Positions 11,137 to 23,602 of a DNA stretch of 64,000 nucleotides are shown in pieces. Position numbers and translations under genes: made by a program. The notes under the pieces are model-generated. The model was not told where the DNA came from and did not search any database. It saw only the letters and a program-made list of their open reading frames with translations. Numbering within the stretch: the first letter of the stretch is position 1; each line of letters starts with the position of its first letter. The stretch covers positions 78,634,987-78,698,986 of the forward strand of contig NC_134707.1 of NCBI RefSeq assembly GCF_043290135.1, given 5' to 3'. Source of the DNA: Rhipicephalus microplus. Taxonomy: Eukaryota; Arthropoda; Arachnida; Ixodida; Ixodidae.

Positions 11137-11376
11137 TCATAAGTTAGAGTAGTACCAATTGCAGCTGAGCATGTCATCTCCTTGGCACTTTCCTCCGGCT
11201 CTCAAGGTCCGTAGTCGTTGGTAGTCGCCGTCGTAACCGAGATATTTGAAGTCAGGCCTAGTTCTACGGCAGAAGAGATTGCAAGCAGTAGAGTTCGGGC
11301 ACCCGCTACGTTCAGCGGTAAAGTGCGAAAATAGGTGCTTATGATAATTTTCTTCTTGACCACTGCTACACAGCAT
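11137..11376 (-). CDS. Candidate terminal exon of a small cysteine-rich protein
   Basis: This is a minus-strand open frame ending in a stop at 11137-11139. It has six cysteines in about 80 residues, arranged as SGCPNSTACNLFC and GGKCQGDDMLSC, with charged and tyrosine-rich spacers between. I see no transposon resemblance and no low-complexity cause, unlike the other small frames in the window. On the minus strand the frame is preceded by a stop and a T-rich stretch, with an AG near 11369 that could serve as a splice acceptor, so it may be the last exon of a spliced gene. Secreted cysteine-rich proteins are common in tick saliva, but I cannot assign a family, and no upstream exon or signal peptide is visible nearby. 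Confidence 0.3.
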   Translation of the reverse strand: MLCSSGQEENYHKHLFSHFTAERSGCPNSTACNLFCRRTRPDFKYLGYDGDYQRLRTLRAGGKCQGDDMLSCNWYYSNL

Positions 11377-11463
11377 GGTAGCGAAGTACAATACGTGATT
11401 TCAACAGTAAAAAGAAATCACAATGCTAACTCTCTCGGAAAAAAATACTGATCAGTACAGTGA

Positions 11464-11693
11464 TTTGTGGGGTTTACCGTCCAAAAACCACCATATGATT
11501 ATAAGACACGCCGTAGTGGAGGGCTCGCGAAATTTTCACCGCCTGGGGTTCTTCAACGTGCACCCAAATCTGAGTACATGGGCCTACAGCATTTCAGCCT
11601 CCATCGGAAATGTAGGCGCCACAGCCGGGATTTGATCCGCGACCTGCGCGGCAGCAGCCGAGTACCTTAGCCACTAGACCACCGTGGAGGGGC
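11464..11693 (-). mobile_element. tRNA-derived SINE (Ruka-like), second copy
   Basis: Same family and strand as 3794-4034: body text 'ccaccatatgattata', 'ttcaacgtgcacccaaatctgagtac', 'catcggaaatg', and a tRNA-like head at the right end (ccttagccactagaccacc). The B box is mutated here (gggatttgatccgcg), which should weaken RNA polymerase III transcription. The flanks gatcagtacagtga (11450-11463) and gatcagtacactga (11694-11707) are a 14-bp target duplication with one mismatch. Confidence 0.88.
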
Positions 11694-11709
11694 GATCAGT
11701 ACACTGAAA

Positions 11710-12525
11710 GAAGAATGTGGCGTTTTCACTACATTTCAAGAGAAAGGTAGGGAAAACGCCACAAATAATTTGTCACGTAATGTACCTAAATAAAAGAGAT
11801 TTTTTCGCATATGCATGAACTAAGAATTATCAAGGAAACTACGAGAGCTGATACAGAACGTTAAACAAAGAAACTAATGGCCTCAGCATTAGAACAAGTG
11901 ACGTGGGTAAAAAAAAAAACATGTTTAATGCCTCGGTCATAACGATCGCTATCGACGACTATCTTCAGTTGTATGCGTTTTCTCCTTACAGAATGAAGAT
12001 GTGCTGTCCACAGAGCTACAGAAGCTCGAGCATTGACCTATATATGCCAGACGTCTCAACCCCATTTCGCAGTTATCATCCCCTGCTCGTGTTTCGTTTC
12101 TTTCCAAAAAGATGCTTACACTCACAGCAGTAGCGTATGCCTGTCCATCTTTTGCTTCCACGCTTTTCATGTTTAGTTACGTTGGACGTGGCGTTCCTTA
12201 TATCTGTGTTGTGTATCGTAGCTACAATTCAGTCAAAGTGCACCGATAAATCTGGCCAGGTTGTTGTTTTTGACACTAGCTACAGCATCAGCAGGCAGCG
12301 CTCCGTTTTCACTTTTAGCATGATGCCACTTTGTTCTCTTTGCACTCTCAGCAATAGCCTATAGTTTTTATATCTTAAGCATACCTCGTTCTCTGACCTC
12401 AAAAACACGCTCATGTACACCTCGAATGATTCTTCACGATTTATAAACGTTCTTTCCAGTATTTGAATTGATTCGTCGTATTTCCTCCATTTTCTGCTGA
12501 GTACTGCAGCTCTTCCATGGCAGTC
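11710..12525. other. No recognised feature
   Basis: AT-rich DNA with an A-rich run near 11913. Short open frames on both strands (12137-12364 on plus, 11949-12170 on minus) lack recognisable motifs. It may be decayed flanking sequence of the Pao fragment that follows, but I cannot show it. Confidence 0.4.
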
Positions 12526-12529
12526 GCTG

Positions 12530-12830
12530 GCTTAGAGGTTAGCGTTGCTAACAAGATATTCAAGTTCTGTCCGTTGCTCACCATCGGCTTCATGTGAACT
12601 GCCCACTGGTACTGAGGCCAGAAGCGCTGAAATTTATCATTTATGGTTTAGGGAGTTTAACTAGCTTTGTTGCATCTTTCCTGCGCTTGGTGAAGCCGCC
12701 AGCTTTGTCATTTCGTTTGAAACCGAAATTTGCCGGCTCCCAAAGACTGCACTCTGTTCTAGACAAGACATTCGTTATTTTCATGCCATACTCTCATACT
12801 CGAACACTCAAGTGTTGAAACTACTTGTCG
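12530..12830 (-). pseudogene. BEL/Pao gag fragment
   Basis: On the minus strand this aligns with part of the Pao-type gag of the BEL element at 35.3-41.0 kb (its 40200-40480 segment). Shared nucleotide landmarks include 'gctaacaag.taat/att.aa.ttctgtcc', 'atgtgaactgcc', 'tactgag' and 'cgttattttcatg.catactct'. In the family this is the DUF1759 region of Gag. The frame is broken and nothing else of a BEL element is visible around it, so it is a small relic. It ends about 190 bases before the plus-strand gypsy element. Confidence 0.6.
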
Positions 12831-13023
12831 GATGTGCATGCCACCAATAAGTCTCTACTCGTGTGACAGCGGGACTGAAATTTCATCTTTGATTATCACT
12901 CTGACGAACCGCTGCCATTATTAGCACGTTAAGCGTTGCTACGCCTCCGCGAATCATTGAAGTGCTCTCCCCGATGGCAGCTTTAGTAATTTCGCTGTAA
13001 CAGACGCCTCGCTTTTATTATAT

Positions 13024-13310
13024 TGCCACAGCTCGACCATCGCAGAAGACGCGTACCACAATTCGCGTTCGTAAAAGCCGCCAAGCAAGTAGCAAGAAAG
13101 ATGCGCCATGGAACGCCGTCCTGCACGCGCCACGATGCCATGCCACGGGACCGGCACGAGACTCGAGGGGCAGAGGAAGAGACTGACGAAGTTAGAGTCA
13201 GCGAGCAAGCGACATTTTTAGCTGACCATTTTTAGCTTTGAGTTTACGGGCAGAAGTTCGCCTTAAATAAATAGTTTATATAGTACCAGGTGCTATATTT
13301 ATTCGTAACA
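13024..13310 (+). repeat. gypsy-1 5' LTR
   Basis: Left long terminal repeat, 287 bp, TG...CA ends, with an AATAAA-like signal (aaataaatag) about 45 bases from the end. In an active element it would carry the promoter and polyadenylation signal. It is preceded by ATAT. Confidence 0.92.
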
Positions 13311-13330
13311 ATCTGGTGGAGGTGCTGTGT

Positions 13331-14722
13331 ATGATTCCAAGCCCACCAGAGGCAAGAGAGAGAAGCCCAGATTCCAGAAGATTGAAGCCAGCAGAATTGA
13401 CACCTGTGCTCCAACGCACGAGTCGCCGACTACGTGGTGAGCAGCCCGAGTTTGGCCTTCTAATTGACTCATCAAGACCTGTCGAGACCTCAAGCACAAG
13501 CGTCACTGCGATGGCCACCCAGTCGATGCCATCTCCATCTCACCTCATTGTGGATTCGCCACGTACACCAGAGGTCTTCCACAATGAGACCTTTTAAGAC
13601 GCTGAGGACTGGCTTGAAGGCTTCGAGCGCGTTACACGTTTGAATGGTTGGGACGAAGCCCGAAAACTTTGTTACGTTTATGTCGCCCTGCAAGATTCGG
13701 CACGTACGTGGTATGAGAACCACGAAGCGTCCTTGCTGTCGTGGGACGACTTCCGACGAGATCTAATCGCAACCTATTCAAACACGGACCACAAAGAGAA
13801 GGCGGATGCTGCTCTTCAGGCGAGGAACCAACGGAATAACGAGAGCGTGGCCATGTACATAGAAGACATGCCACGGCTCTTCCGCCGAGCCGACCGAAAC
13901 ATGGCCGAGGAGAAGAAGTTGCGGCAATTAATTCGCGGAGTAAAAGAAGAAATTTTTGCAGGCCTGGTGCGTATTCCGCCACGAACTGTGGTGGAGTTCC
14001 GGTCCGAGGCAACGACCATGGAAAGGACATTACAACAACGTGCGCGACTGTACAACAGAGACTTCAGCGTCTCTTCAGTCAGGGCGGAGTCAACAACCCT
14101 CCCCACCAACGTTGACGTTCTCCGGGAAATGGTGACGGCTATTGTAAAGGAGAAGCTCCAGAAACTGCAACTCCCCCAAAGTCCTCCAGCGATGCCCTCA
14201 ATCGCTGACGTTGTACGTGAAGAAGTGGGGCAAGCAATTATTCAACCGCAGCCTCAGGTGCCACACCACATGCAATGGGAACCTCAGCCACAGCTGTCGT
14301 ACGCGCAAGTCGTACGGCAAGACATGAGACATCCGAGCTTTGCACAAGCTCCCGTTATGACACTGACCATTCCTCGCAGTACACCACCGCCGATGCCAGA
14401 AGCGAGACCCCGCAAAAGTGATGTATGGCGCACGGGAGACTGGTGGCCCCTCTGCTACCACTGTGGGGAGGCAGGTCATCTTTATCGGACATGTCACTGC
14501 CGCCGGGTCAGGCTACGTGGCTTCCCAGTGAATGCACCCTGCCCTCGTAACGGTGAGCGCCCTTGCGAAATCGAAGAATATTTATCTTCGCGCTATGCCT
14601 ATCCAAACACTCAGCGACATGAATCGCGGTCGATTGCACCAATGCGCAATAGGTCGCCGAGTCCACACCCATCATCTACTTTCCCGAGGCGTCGTTCACC
14701 AAGCCCGCGACGGGAAAACTAG
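13331..14722 (+). pseudogene. gag: gypsy-1 gag
   Basis: Structural polyprotein of the virus-like particle. I chose the ATG at 13331 because gypsy-2 has the same MIPSP start. The first quarter is basic and proline-rich. A capsid-type retrotransposon gag domain follows ([19 protein letters not shown], then DDFRRDLIATYSNTDHKEKA and [19 protein letters not shown]). Near the end there is a CCHC zinc knuckle ([14 protein letters not shown]) and an RS-rich tail. An in-frame TAA at 13595-13597 breaks the N-terminal part. The gene ends with TAG at 14720-14722 right after gggaaaac; protease lies in the -1 frame. Confidence 0.92.
14712..14722 (+). promoter_or_regulatory. Candidate -1 ribosomal frameshift site at gag stop (gypsy-1)
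   Basis: The sequence gggaaaac is followed at once by the gag stop TAG. Pol continues in the -1 frame. The same arrangement occurs at the gag ends of the other three gypsy elements. The heptamer here has one extra A compared with the canonical GGGAAAC seen in gypsy-4. That it works as a shift site is inferred from position and conservation. Confidence 0.6.
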
Positions 14723-17700
14723 AACCAGCGACCTGTGGAGGCAGGGCCGCTGATTTTCTGAAAACTTAAAACCCTCCATCGCTAACCGGATCAGACGACG
14801 ACACTGACACAACGACGGACAAGCGCCGTAATGGTGACGTGACATACGAGCTACAAGTCAGAATCGACGACGTCGAAACCATTGCGTTAATAGACACAGG
14901 TGCAGACTACTCAGTAATAAGTAGCATGCTTGCAAAGAAGCTGAAGGAAGTGCTCACTCATTGAACCGGACCGCAGATACGCACCGCCGGTAGGCATTTA
15001 GTCAGCCCCGTAGGATTGGGCACAGCGAGAGTGGAAATAAGAGGCCATGTGTACGCCTGCAGTTTTATTGTTCTCCCCGAATTTTCCCGTGAGGCAATTC
15101 TGGGCATAGACTTCCAGCAAGCAAACAGTGCCATCATCGACTTGCAGAAATCCCAAGTTTCTTTCTCTACAGAGAATGCTGTTGCCGTGTGTCATGCGGA
15201 GCAACCAATTGTTTCGTCTCTTCGTATTGTGAATGAAGGTGTGACAGTGCCGCCACGTAGCAGCGCGACAGTTTCTGTGAAAAGCGACATTTTTCGTGAA
15301 TATGCCGGACTAGCTGATGAAAATATTGAACTGCTGCTCACAAAGAAGATACGCGTGGCGAGAAGTCTAGTGAACTTGCGGAACCGATATACTGATGTGC
15401 TATTGACTAACTTTACCAACGAGGTACAGCATGTGGCGAAGGGAGCAGCCATAGCATCACTTCATGACTACGTACAAGTCTCAGATGTTTGCACCATAGA
15501 AAAAGTACCTACAACGCCCTCAACAGTGGACAGTGTCTTCCAGAAAATATATATTGACCGAGAGGTTTCATCTCTGCAGAAAGACCAGATTGTGGAGTTG
15601 ATTAAGGAATTCGCAGAGTGTTTTTCCTCTTCGAAAGTCGGACGTACGCCTGTAGCAAAGCACCGCATTGTAATCGAAGGGCATGTTAGACCAGTATGTC
15701 AACATCCATACCGAGTAGCTCCAAAAGAAAGGGAGGCGATAAAGAAGCAAGTACAGGAGATGCTCGACGACGATGTCATACAGCCTTCCAAAAGCCCATG
15801 GGCATCCCCGGTAGTACTGGTGAAGAAGGACAACACCATGCGGTTCTGTTTTGATTAGAGAAAACTCAACCTCGTCACGAAGCGAGACGTGCACCCACTC
15901 CCACGAGTCGACGATACGTTGGATAAATTGCGCAATGCTCACTTTTTTTCATCGTCGTATCTAAAGAGCGGGTACTGGCAAATGGAAGTCGACGAACGAG
16001 GTCGTGAAAAGACGGCGTTTCGTGACACCGGACGGACTCTACGAGTTCAATGTACTCCTATTTTGTTTGTGTTCTGCTCCCGCTACCTTCCAAAGGATGA
16101 TGGACACTGTGCTCTCCGGCCTCAAATGGCAGTCATGTCTTGTGTATCTGGATGACGTAGTAATTTTTTCCACTACGTTCGAGAAGCACGTACAGAAATT
16201 GAGAACGGTACTGGACGCTATTCGTATGGCTGCACTTACGATCAAACCCGTAAAGTGCCACTTTGGATTCCGGGATGTTCGGTTCCTCGGGCACATTGTC
16301 AGTTCTCACGGTGTCCGCCCAGATACGGATAAGATCACTGTGGTTGAAAATTTCCCAAGGCCAAGAGACAAGAAAGCTATGCGACGTTTCCTGGGGCTTT
16401 GTGCCTACTATTGGCGCTTCGTTGAAAACTTCTCCAAGATTGCGGAACCACTGACACGGCTTACGAAGGAAGGTGTGCCATTTATCTTGCACCAAGAGCA
16501 AGAATACGCGTTCTCTGAGTTACGACGGTGTTTGCAGTCACCTCCCATATTCGCTCATTTTGACGAAGATGCCAAAACAGACATTCATACGGACGCCAGC
16601 AACGTTGGCCTCGGTGCTATTCTTGTTGAATGGCTGAACGAGGAAGAAAAAGTTATTGCTTATGCAAGCCGCACTCTGTCGAAGGCTGAGTATAATTATT
16701 CAGCTACGGAAAAGGAATGTTTCGCAGTTATATGGGCCATCAGTAAGTTCCGTCCATATTTATACGGTAGACCATTCCGAGCCATCAGTGACCATCATTC
16801 ATTGTGCTGGCTTGCAAACCTTAAGGATCCTTCCGGAAGACTTGCTAGAAGAAGCCTGCGTCTACAAGAATATGACATCACCGTAGTCTACAAGCCTGGC
16901 CACAAGCACAATAACGCGGATTGCTTGTCACGAGCACCAGTCGAGAACTCGTCTCCTGAGCATGAACAACACTCCGCATTTCTTGGAGCTGTGAATGTGT
17001 CGGAGATGGCTCATGATCAACGAATGGACTCAGATTTACTTCTGCTCATTCAATACTTAGAGGGGCAGCAAGTCGAAGTACCGCGAGTTTTCGTCCGTGG
17101 ACTACGTTCCTACGTCCTCCGCAACAACGTTCTCTACAAGAGAAACTTTCAACACACCGGTGAAACGTTCCTACTGCTGATACCAACATCACTGCGAGCG
17201 GAAATTTTAGAAGCGTGTCATGATGACCCATCGTCAGGTCACTTGGGCATTAGTAGAACTTTGACAAGAATCTACCGGAGATATTACCGGCCCAAATTGA
17301 TGGATTCAGTACAGCCTTACGTAAGATCATGGCGAGAATGCCAAAGACGCAAAGTACCACCCTTAAAACAGCAGGACTTTTGAAACCGATAGAGCCACCG
17401 AAAGTCCCGTTTGAGCAAGTCGGAATGGATTTGCTAGGATCATTTCCTATGTCATCGTTTGAGAAGCGCTGGATAGCTGTAGCAACCGACTACATGACCC
17501 GGTATGCCGAGACGTCATCTCTCACAAAAGGAACGGCAAATGAAGTGGCTCAGTTTTTTGTCTCCCAGATAGTACTGCGACATGGCGCACCTAAAGTTCT
17601 TATAACTGACAAAGGAACTGCGTTCACTGCCAGGCTAGTAGAGTCTGTCATGAAACTAACGCACACCGACCACAGAAGAACTACCGCACACCATCCGCAA

Positions 17701-18276
17701 ACTAACGGGCTAACTGAAAGGCTGAAGAGGACGCTTGCTGACATGATCGCGATGTATGTGGACGTCGAGCATCGGACTTGGGACACCATATTACCGTATG
17801 CTACATTTGCATACAATACCGCAGTACAAGAGACAACCCACTTCACGCTATCTCAACTTGTTTATGGTCGGACAATAATAACAACATTAGACGCGATGCT
17901 GCCTGTCAACAGCACGAATGAAGAGGACCCTGACATAAGCGAATATGTAGAAAGGGCAGAAGAGGCGCGACAACTAGCACGGAACCGCATCATTCAACAG
18001 CAGGACGGCGACACACGCCATTACAATCTAAGACGAAGGGACGTTCAGTACTCCCCTGAAGACCAATTGTGGGTCTGGACGCCTGTACGTGCACGTGGCC
18101 TATCAGAAAAGATTATGCAGCGCTATTTTGGCCCTTACAGCGTTCTTCGTCAGCTAGGCCCATTAAACTGCGAAGTGATCCCTGAAGGTCAAGTATGCAC
18201 AACACGACGCAAGAATCCCGAAAGTTGTACATGTAGTACGTATGAAACCGTACTACGACAGGAACTGAACAAGTGA
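14723..18276 (+). pseudogene. pol: gypsy-1 pol (protease, RT, RNase H, integrase)
   Basis: The order of domains is: aspartic protease with IDTGADY near 14890; RT with YLDD at 16145-16156; RNase H with HTDASNVGLGAIL near 16590; the integrase zinc region near 17210-17350; and a catalytic core with MDLLGSF, ITDKGTAFT and TNGLTERLKRTL carrying the D, D, E residues. Breaks: TGA at 14962-14964, TAG at 15856-15858, a 1-base frame change near 16021, and another near 17375. In the integrase HHCC finger the first cysteine appears as tryptophan (SWREC instead of SCREC in gypsy-3). The frame starts at -1 relative to gag, as in the other gypsy elements here. Confidence 0.92.
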
Positions 18277-18374
18277 ACTGACTCACGTCGTCTAACACAA
18301 GGACAAGTCCTATTGTTTAGAAACTGTCAGCCGGCTCTACGCATCGGGGCGATGCGTGCTAGGAGGGGGACTAA

Positions 18375-18663
18375 TGCCACAGCTCGACCATCGCAGAAGA
18401 CGCGTGCCACAATTCGCGTTCGTAAAAGCCGTCACACAACTATTGCAAGAAAGCCGCGCCATGGAACGCCGTCCTGCACGCGCCACGATGCTACGCCACG
18501 GGACCGGCACAAGACTCGAGGGGCAGAGGAAGAGACCGACAAAGTTAGAGTCAGCGAGCAAGAGACCTTTTTGGCTGACCATTTTTCGCTTTGAGTTTAC
18601 GGGCACAAGTTCGCCCTAAATAAAGAGTTTATATAGAACCAGGGGCTATATTTATTCGTAACA
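18375..18663 (+). repeat. gypsy-1 3' LTR
   Basis: Right long terminal repeat, 289 bp, preceded by the polypurine tract and followed by ATAT. It differs from the 5' LTR at about two dozen sites, including a small indel cluster near 18434-18450, so the insertion is the oldest of the three complete gypsy copies here. Confidence 0.92.
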
Positions 18664-18667
18664 ATAT

Positions 18668-19185
18668 GCACGTACGTCAAGCAGCTCTTCGAGCAACTTA
18701 TACGCGTAAGGTAACAAGGCGCGACTGACACAGAAAGGCTACTGATAATCAAGAACATTCCGACTAATAGGTCACTTTCAGAGCTTCATTCCATCTGTTG
18801 TACACTTTCAAGAATGAGATTTTAAGAGGTGCTAAACCTTCTTCGACCACATTTTGTAAACTGATTCGCCTTTCTATACGTGAAGCACACCACATGGTTT
18901 GAAAAGTTTTCTTGTATGTGCGCGACAACATCGCGAAAAAAATCGTGGCATATTCATGAAGTGAGTCTTTATGACTAGACAAAGCTGTGGGATCGTTTAG
19001 CATTGCCCCAAATGACACAATACATTGACCACTCATGCATGTGGAAGAGTGACAAGTGGTGTAGACTTATGTACAATGTTCATTGGTCATTATTGGTAGG
19101 CTGTGTTTAGTCGTAAACTTTCTTTTCCAGTCCATATTACTGCATTGTGGTATCCGATATAGGCTGAAGTTAGCAAAGGCGAGGC
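18668..19185. other. No recognised feature
   Basis: Flank of gypsy-1. A 90-residue minus-strand open frame (18764-19036) has a C-terminal region (RIERRISLQNVVEEGLAPL) that could come from an old retroelement, but I cannot place it. No repeat, RNA gene or promoter is evident. Confidence 0.35.
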
Positions 19186-19331
19186 CTGCGCACCTTCGTC
19201 ATGGCACATAGTGGGTACACTGCATGTGCTGTGCCGTGATGACAAAAAGAGAATATGTGCTCCTGAACAGCTTTGTTCTTCATAGTCCTCAGTGTTACCT
19301 TCATCATCATGAAGTATATTTTGCTTGTGCT

Positions 19332-19824
19332 CAAGGAGGTTTGAAAAAAAATGCTGGAGTGGAAGCTCCCGAAATAGTTTGCCAGCAATAGGGAAGCCAG
19401 CTTCTTTTTCCTTCCGAAGATCTCAGAAACATGTCATTTTCTGCTGGTACCCATTTAAAGATCATGTGGTTTAACCCGTTAGCCTAAACGCTACGTTAAT
19501 AATAATTTAAAAGATTTTTGTTTCTGACAAAATAACCCACAGATACGAGTACTGGTGACTTAAATTCTAATAAAATTTGCCTTGAATAAAGCTTACTAAA
19601 GAAAACTAGTAACAGAAGAACGCTCTAGGAGAACTCTCTAACCACAAAAGGTTACCACGTTAAACTCACTGGGCGTTCGAAGAAAATGCTCCTTCTCAAT
19701 CGCTGAACGCTAAGAGCTCATCATGCCCCTAGTAAGGTAGCTGCCGCAGCCGCCATCTTATGGTGAGTACGACTTCACTCGTGGGCGATAATTTTCACTT
19801 CAGCAATATTTTCAAACCTCCTTG
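19332..19824. mobile_element. hAT-like MITE with 8-bp target duplication
   Basis: A 493-bp insertion with terminal inverted repeats: caaggaggtttgaaaa at 19332, and its complement ttttcaaacctccttg ending at 19824. The repeats extend to about 30 bases with a few mismatches. It is flanked by cttgtgct at 19324-19331 and 19825-19832, a perfect 8-bp target duplication. An 8-bp duplication and CAAGG ends (YARNG) fit the hAT superfamily. No transposase frame is present, so it must have been moved in trans. Related, truncated sequences lie at about 9010-9407 and 50725-51125. Confidence 0.88.
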
Positions 19825-19834
19825 CTTGTGCTGT

Positions 19835-20800
19835 ATAGTTAGGGCACAAAGAGAATGACTGATCTTTAAGGTGCTTGTTTTTCATCATTCTCAATGTTAT
19901 CATTACCCAGAGACGGCGAACATCGCTCGACCCTTAAATGGTCCACCCCTGAAAACTGCCTCCATATACCTCGACACGGGTGGACAACACTCCAAAGCTT
20001 GCCACTGAATGGCATCGTCCGGACCATGGCAGCAGCGTTATAATGCAAAACAGCGTTGACGAAATAAAACTGCTAGCCATGACAGTGAAAAACCAACTCA
20101 TCAACAGTTATTTCACCCTTCACATATGGTATGCAGCTAACGGCAGCGCTACTACTACTAAATCTGAAGCTGTTGATAGTGTTATGTTGATGCTACTGAT
20201 GATAGTGCGACTATTCGATTCATTTCGTCTCTCCCACGGAACATCTTGAACAGTTAACATGCTATAGTGCCCTGTCCTTGTACTCCGCAACGCCCTCGGT
20301 GCAAATTGGGATAAACGTGTTTCCAGTCATTCATTCAAGAGTTAACGCACGTCATTGCCTCAATGGTTTGTTGCATGTGCTAAAAAGTTTAGTCTTTACA
20401 GTGATAATTTGTGGAGTGTGGAACCTTCAAGCTGTCGGCAGTACAATCTTACACTGCAATTTACTCACTAGTAGAATTGACAAGCTCATCTGCTTGGTCT
20501 TCCCTGCCAAGGTCCTGGGCCCGGAATGCTGCATAATACATGCGTAACAAATAAACATACCGGAAATAAAATAGCGCATTCCATCATCCATAAGAAATGA
20601 CAGGCAAGGTACTAAAAGATGACAGTGCGAATTCAACATGCATAACTTTTTCAAGTCCACTAAAACTAAACAGAGACCATTTTCGTATACCCTGTATTTC
20701 ATGCCATATGTTCTAATAAAATGTTGAGCTCATGTGCTAAACACTTTCACGTTTAGAGCGAGGAAATAAAAGGATGAGAGACAACGATGTAGAAAAAAAA
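19835..20800 (+). repeat. Dispersed repeat, copy B (partner at 3220-4440)
   Basis: Same-orientation partner of 3220-4440 without the SINE. The stretch 19190-19320, before the MITE, resembles the first 100 bases of this copy ('catgtgctgtg..gatgacaaaaagagaat', 'ttgttcttcat'), which suggests a small local duplication that the MITE then separated. Frames at 20278-20547 and 20427-20702 have no recognisable domain. Confidence 0.68.
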
Positions 20801-20804
20801 CTGA

Positions 20805-21340
20805 CACAAAACACGAGGACACTGGTACACACCCGTCATTCCTGCTTTTTTAATACGTCGAAAAAATTCTGTTTCGCCGCAAACGTGAAGTAATGAATGC
20901 GATAGCAACAACTTCAAATGTTACACCGAGAAGGGCTAGCAGATCGAAACGTGCAGCGCGCTGCTCACGCACAAATGCCGAACTAAAAAAAACGCACACC
21001 AAACAAGAGCTATCTAACAGCGCTTACAGATTGACGATTATTGCGCTGTTTAAACAAAAATGATGGACGAAACGTAATTAAAGGTACAGATATCAGTGCA
21101 ACCTAGCGAGTGTCCCGGTTGTTCCTTCACTGTATTTAAAAAGTGCGCTCTTTTCGCAAACCGGGCCAGCTCAGGTAGCGAAGTGACCTTCGTGACTCAA
21201 GAAACTAACAAAATCGTTCTGGTGAAAGGCCAAGGCACACGATTCTCCCCACCGAAGAATAAGCGTGTGCGCCCAAGCACCCAACCCTCCTGCCCCCCTC
21301 CGAAGAGCAAAGTATGCGTGGAGGATAAGCGCGCGTTGGC
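20805..21340. other. No recognised feature
   Basis: Mixed-composition DNA. A 95-residue plus-strand open frame (21096-21383) begins with MQPSECPGCSFTVFKKCALF and runs into the flank of the microsatellite unit. It has no family I recognise, and its end lies inside a repeat, so I do not call a gene. Confidence 0.4.
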
Positions 21341-21363
21341 GCATTGCGGCTGGCTAGGTGCCG

Positions 21364-22310
<947 letters not shown>

Positions 22311-22690
22311 TTAAGACCATCCAGACCAGGGACTGATGATGATGATGATGATGATGATGAACCTGGCACTCGCCCACAAAGGGGGATCGGCCAAGAACCG
22401 GGCGGCAGGATCATCAAGTGTGCTAAGTGAGGCATTCAGGTAGTCTCGTAGCCGTAGATAATAACAATAGGCTAACAGGGTAATTAATCTCTTTGTTGCC
22501 CTTATGTACTCGCACACAGCAGAGAAAACTTCCTTGCGGCTATAACCTAATGTAATCCTTCCACGTTTATTTAGTTCCACGTTTTTATTAGTTCCACGTT
22601 TATTTTTAAACCTAGCTTCCTAATTGGTTCGACCAGGTATCTTTTCCTTTGATAAGCATAGCGTTGACAGGATAAAAAGAAATGATCTAT

Positions 22691-23602
22691 TTATTCCGAT
22701 TCCTTGCAAAAGAAACACAACGGAGATGCTGTTAGTCCAGCTTTACGTAGGTAGTAATTCAGATGCGGAATTCTGCATCGTAATCTGGTGATTGTAATTT
22801 CTAACTTCCGAGATACACACCACTGTTTGTTCCAGCAATATCTTAAATGTACGAAGTCTCTGACTTTATCCAATGATAGTTTTTCTATTTCTTTGTGCAA
22901 ACAAGAATTTCTGTATCTGAGCGCTGTTACGTAGGCGAAATCAGGTAAAATAGGTAAGAGTGATCCACTTAAAGATGCTTTGGCTAACGAGTCTGCCATT
23001 TCATTTGGATAAATTCCGCAGTGGCCAGGTATCCATAGCAAGTGAATTTTTTTCGGGTTTTCTGGTAATAAACTGCTAATCATACTCAATAGTGTCCAAT
23101 GTTTTGCTGTAGATAGTGCAGTGCATACTGAGAGAGAATCGGAAAGTATGACCGCTTCTGATTCGCTTGCAGGAAGTTTACGAAGCGCTAGGTTTATAGC
23201 AAATAACTCAGCGATGAATATAGGCGTGTATTCTGGTAATCAAACTGAGAAAGACTAGTCGAGAGAAGTACAAAAGATGCCTATTGCAGCCTTTTCGTTC
23301 TATACGGATGCATCCGTCGCAATAATGTTGTTTATGGACAGATGAGTCAAGTAATCTTTTAACCGAGTATTTAAATATTGAAGGGGCAGTTGTTTCGCAT
23401 TAGAAGGGAAAATATCATCATATTTAATTACAAGTTTTGAATTAGGCGTCTTCGTTATGCCAATCTGATTAATATTTACATTGAGAGGCTCTAGCAACGC
23501 TTGGACGAACCTAATCTGAGGGGAGTGTAGCTTAGACCATTGTGTTCCAAAAAATGCGGTTGGTTCTTGAATAAAAACGTATGAAGCTTGTCGCAGAGGC
23601 AA
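22691..23602 (-). pseudogene. LINE RNase H and C-terminal Cys/His finger
   Basis: C-terminal part of the split LINE ORF2. An RNase H start lies at the 23300 end (IIATDASV), and the catalytic C-terminal part follows at 23089 (WIPGHCGIYPNEMADSLAKA). A distal region (RLRCRIPHLNYYLRKAGL, SPLCFFCKESE) resembles the Cys-rich end found after RNase H in I-like elements. RNase H would remove the RNA strand after cDNA synthesis. The frame is broken between 23300 and 23090, near 23240 and at other points. It is followed by about 350 bases of 3' untranslated sequence and the ATC-type tail. Confidence 0.85.

Larger units (their letters stand above)
13024..18663 (+). mobile_element. Ty3/gypsy LTR retrotransposon, gypsy-1 (old, defective)
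   Basis: A full-length element of about 5.6 kb. LTRs at 13024-13310 and 18375-18663 start TG and end CA and differ at about two dozen positions. The 4-bp target duplication ATAT sits at 13020-13023 and 18664-18667. A primer-binding-type sequence (tggtggaggtgc, 13314-13325) follows the 5' LTR, and a polypurine tract (aggaggggga, 18361-18370) precedes the 3' LTR. Gene order is gag, protease, RT, RNase H, integrase, which is the Ty3/gypsy order; no env-like gene is seen. Several stops and frame changes make it non-autonomous. The same family is represented by gypsy-2 at 28159-32426. Confidence 0.95.
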
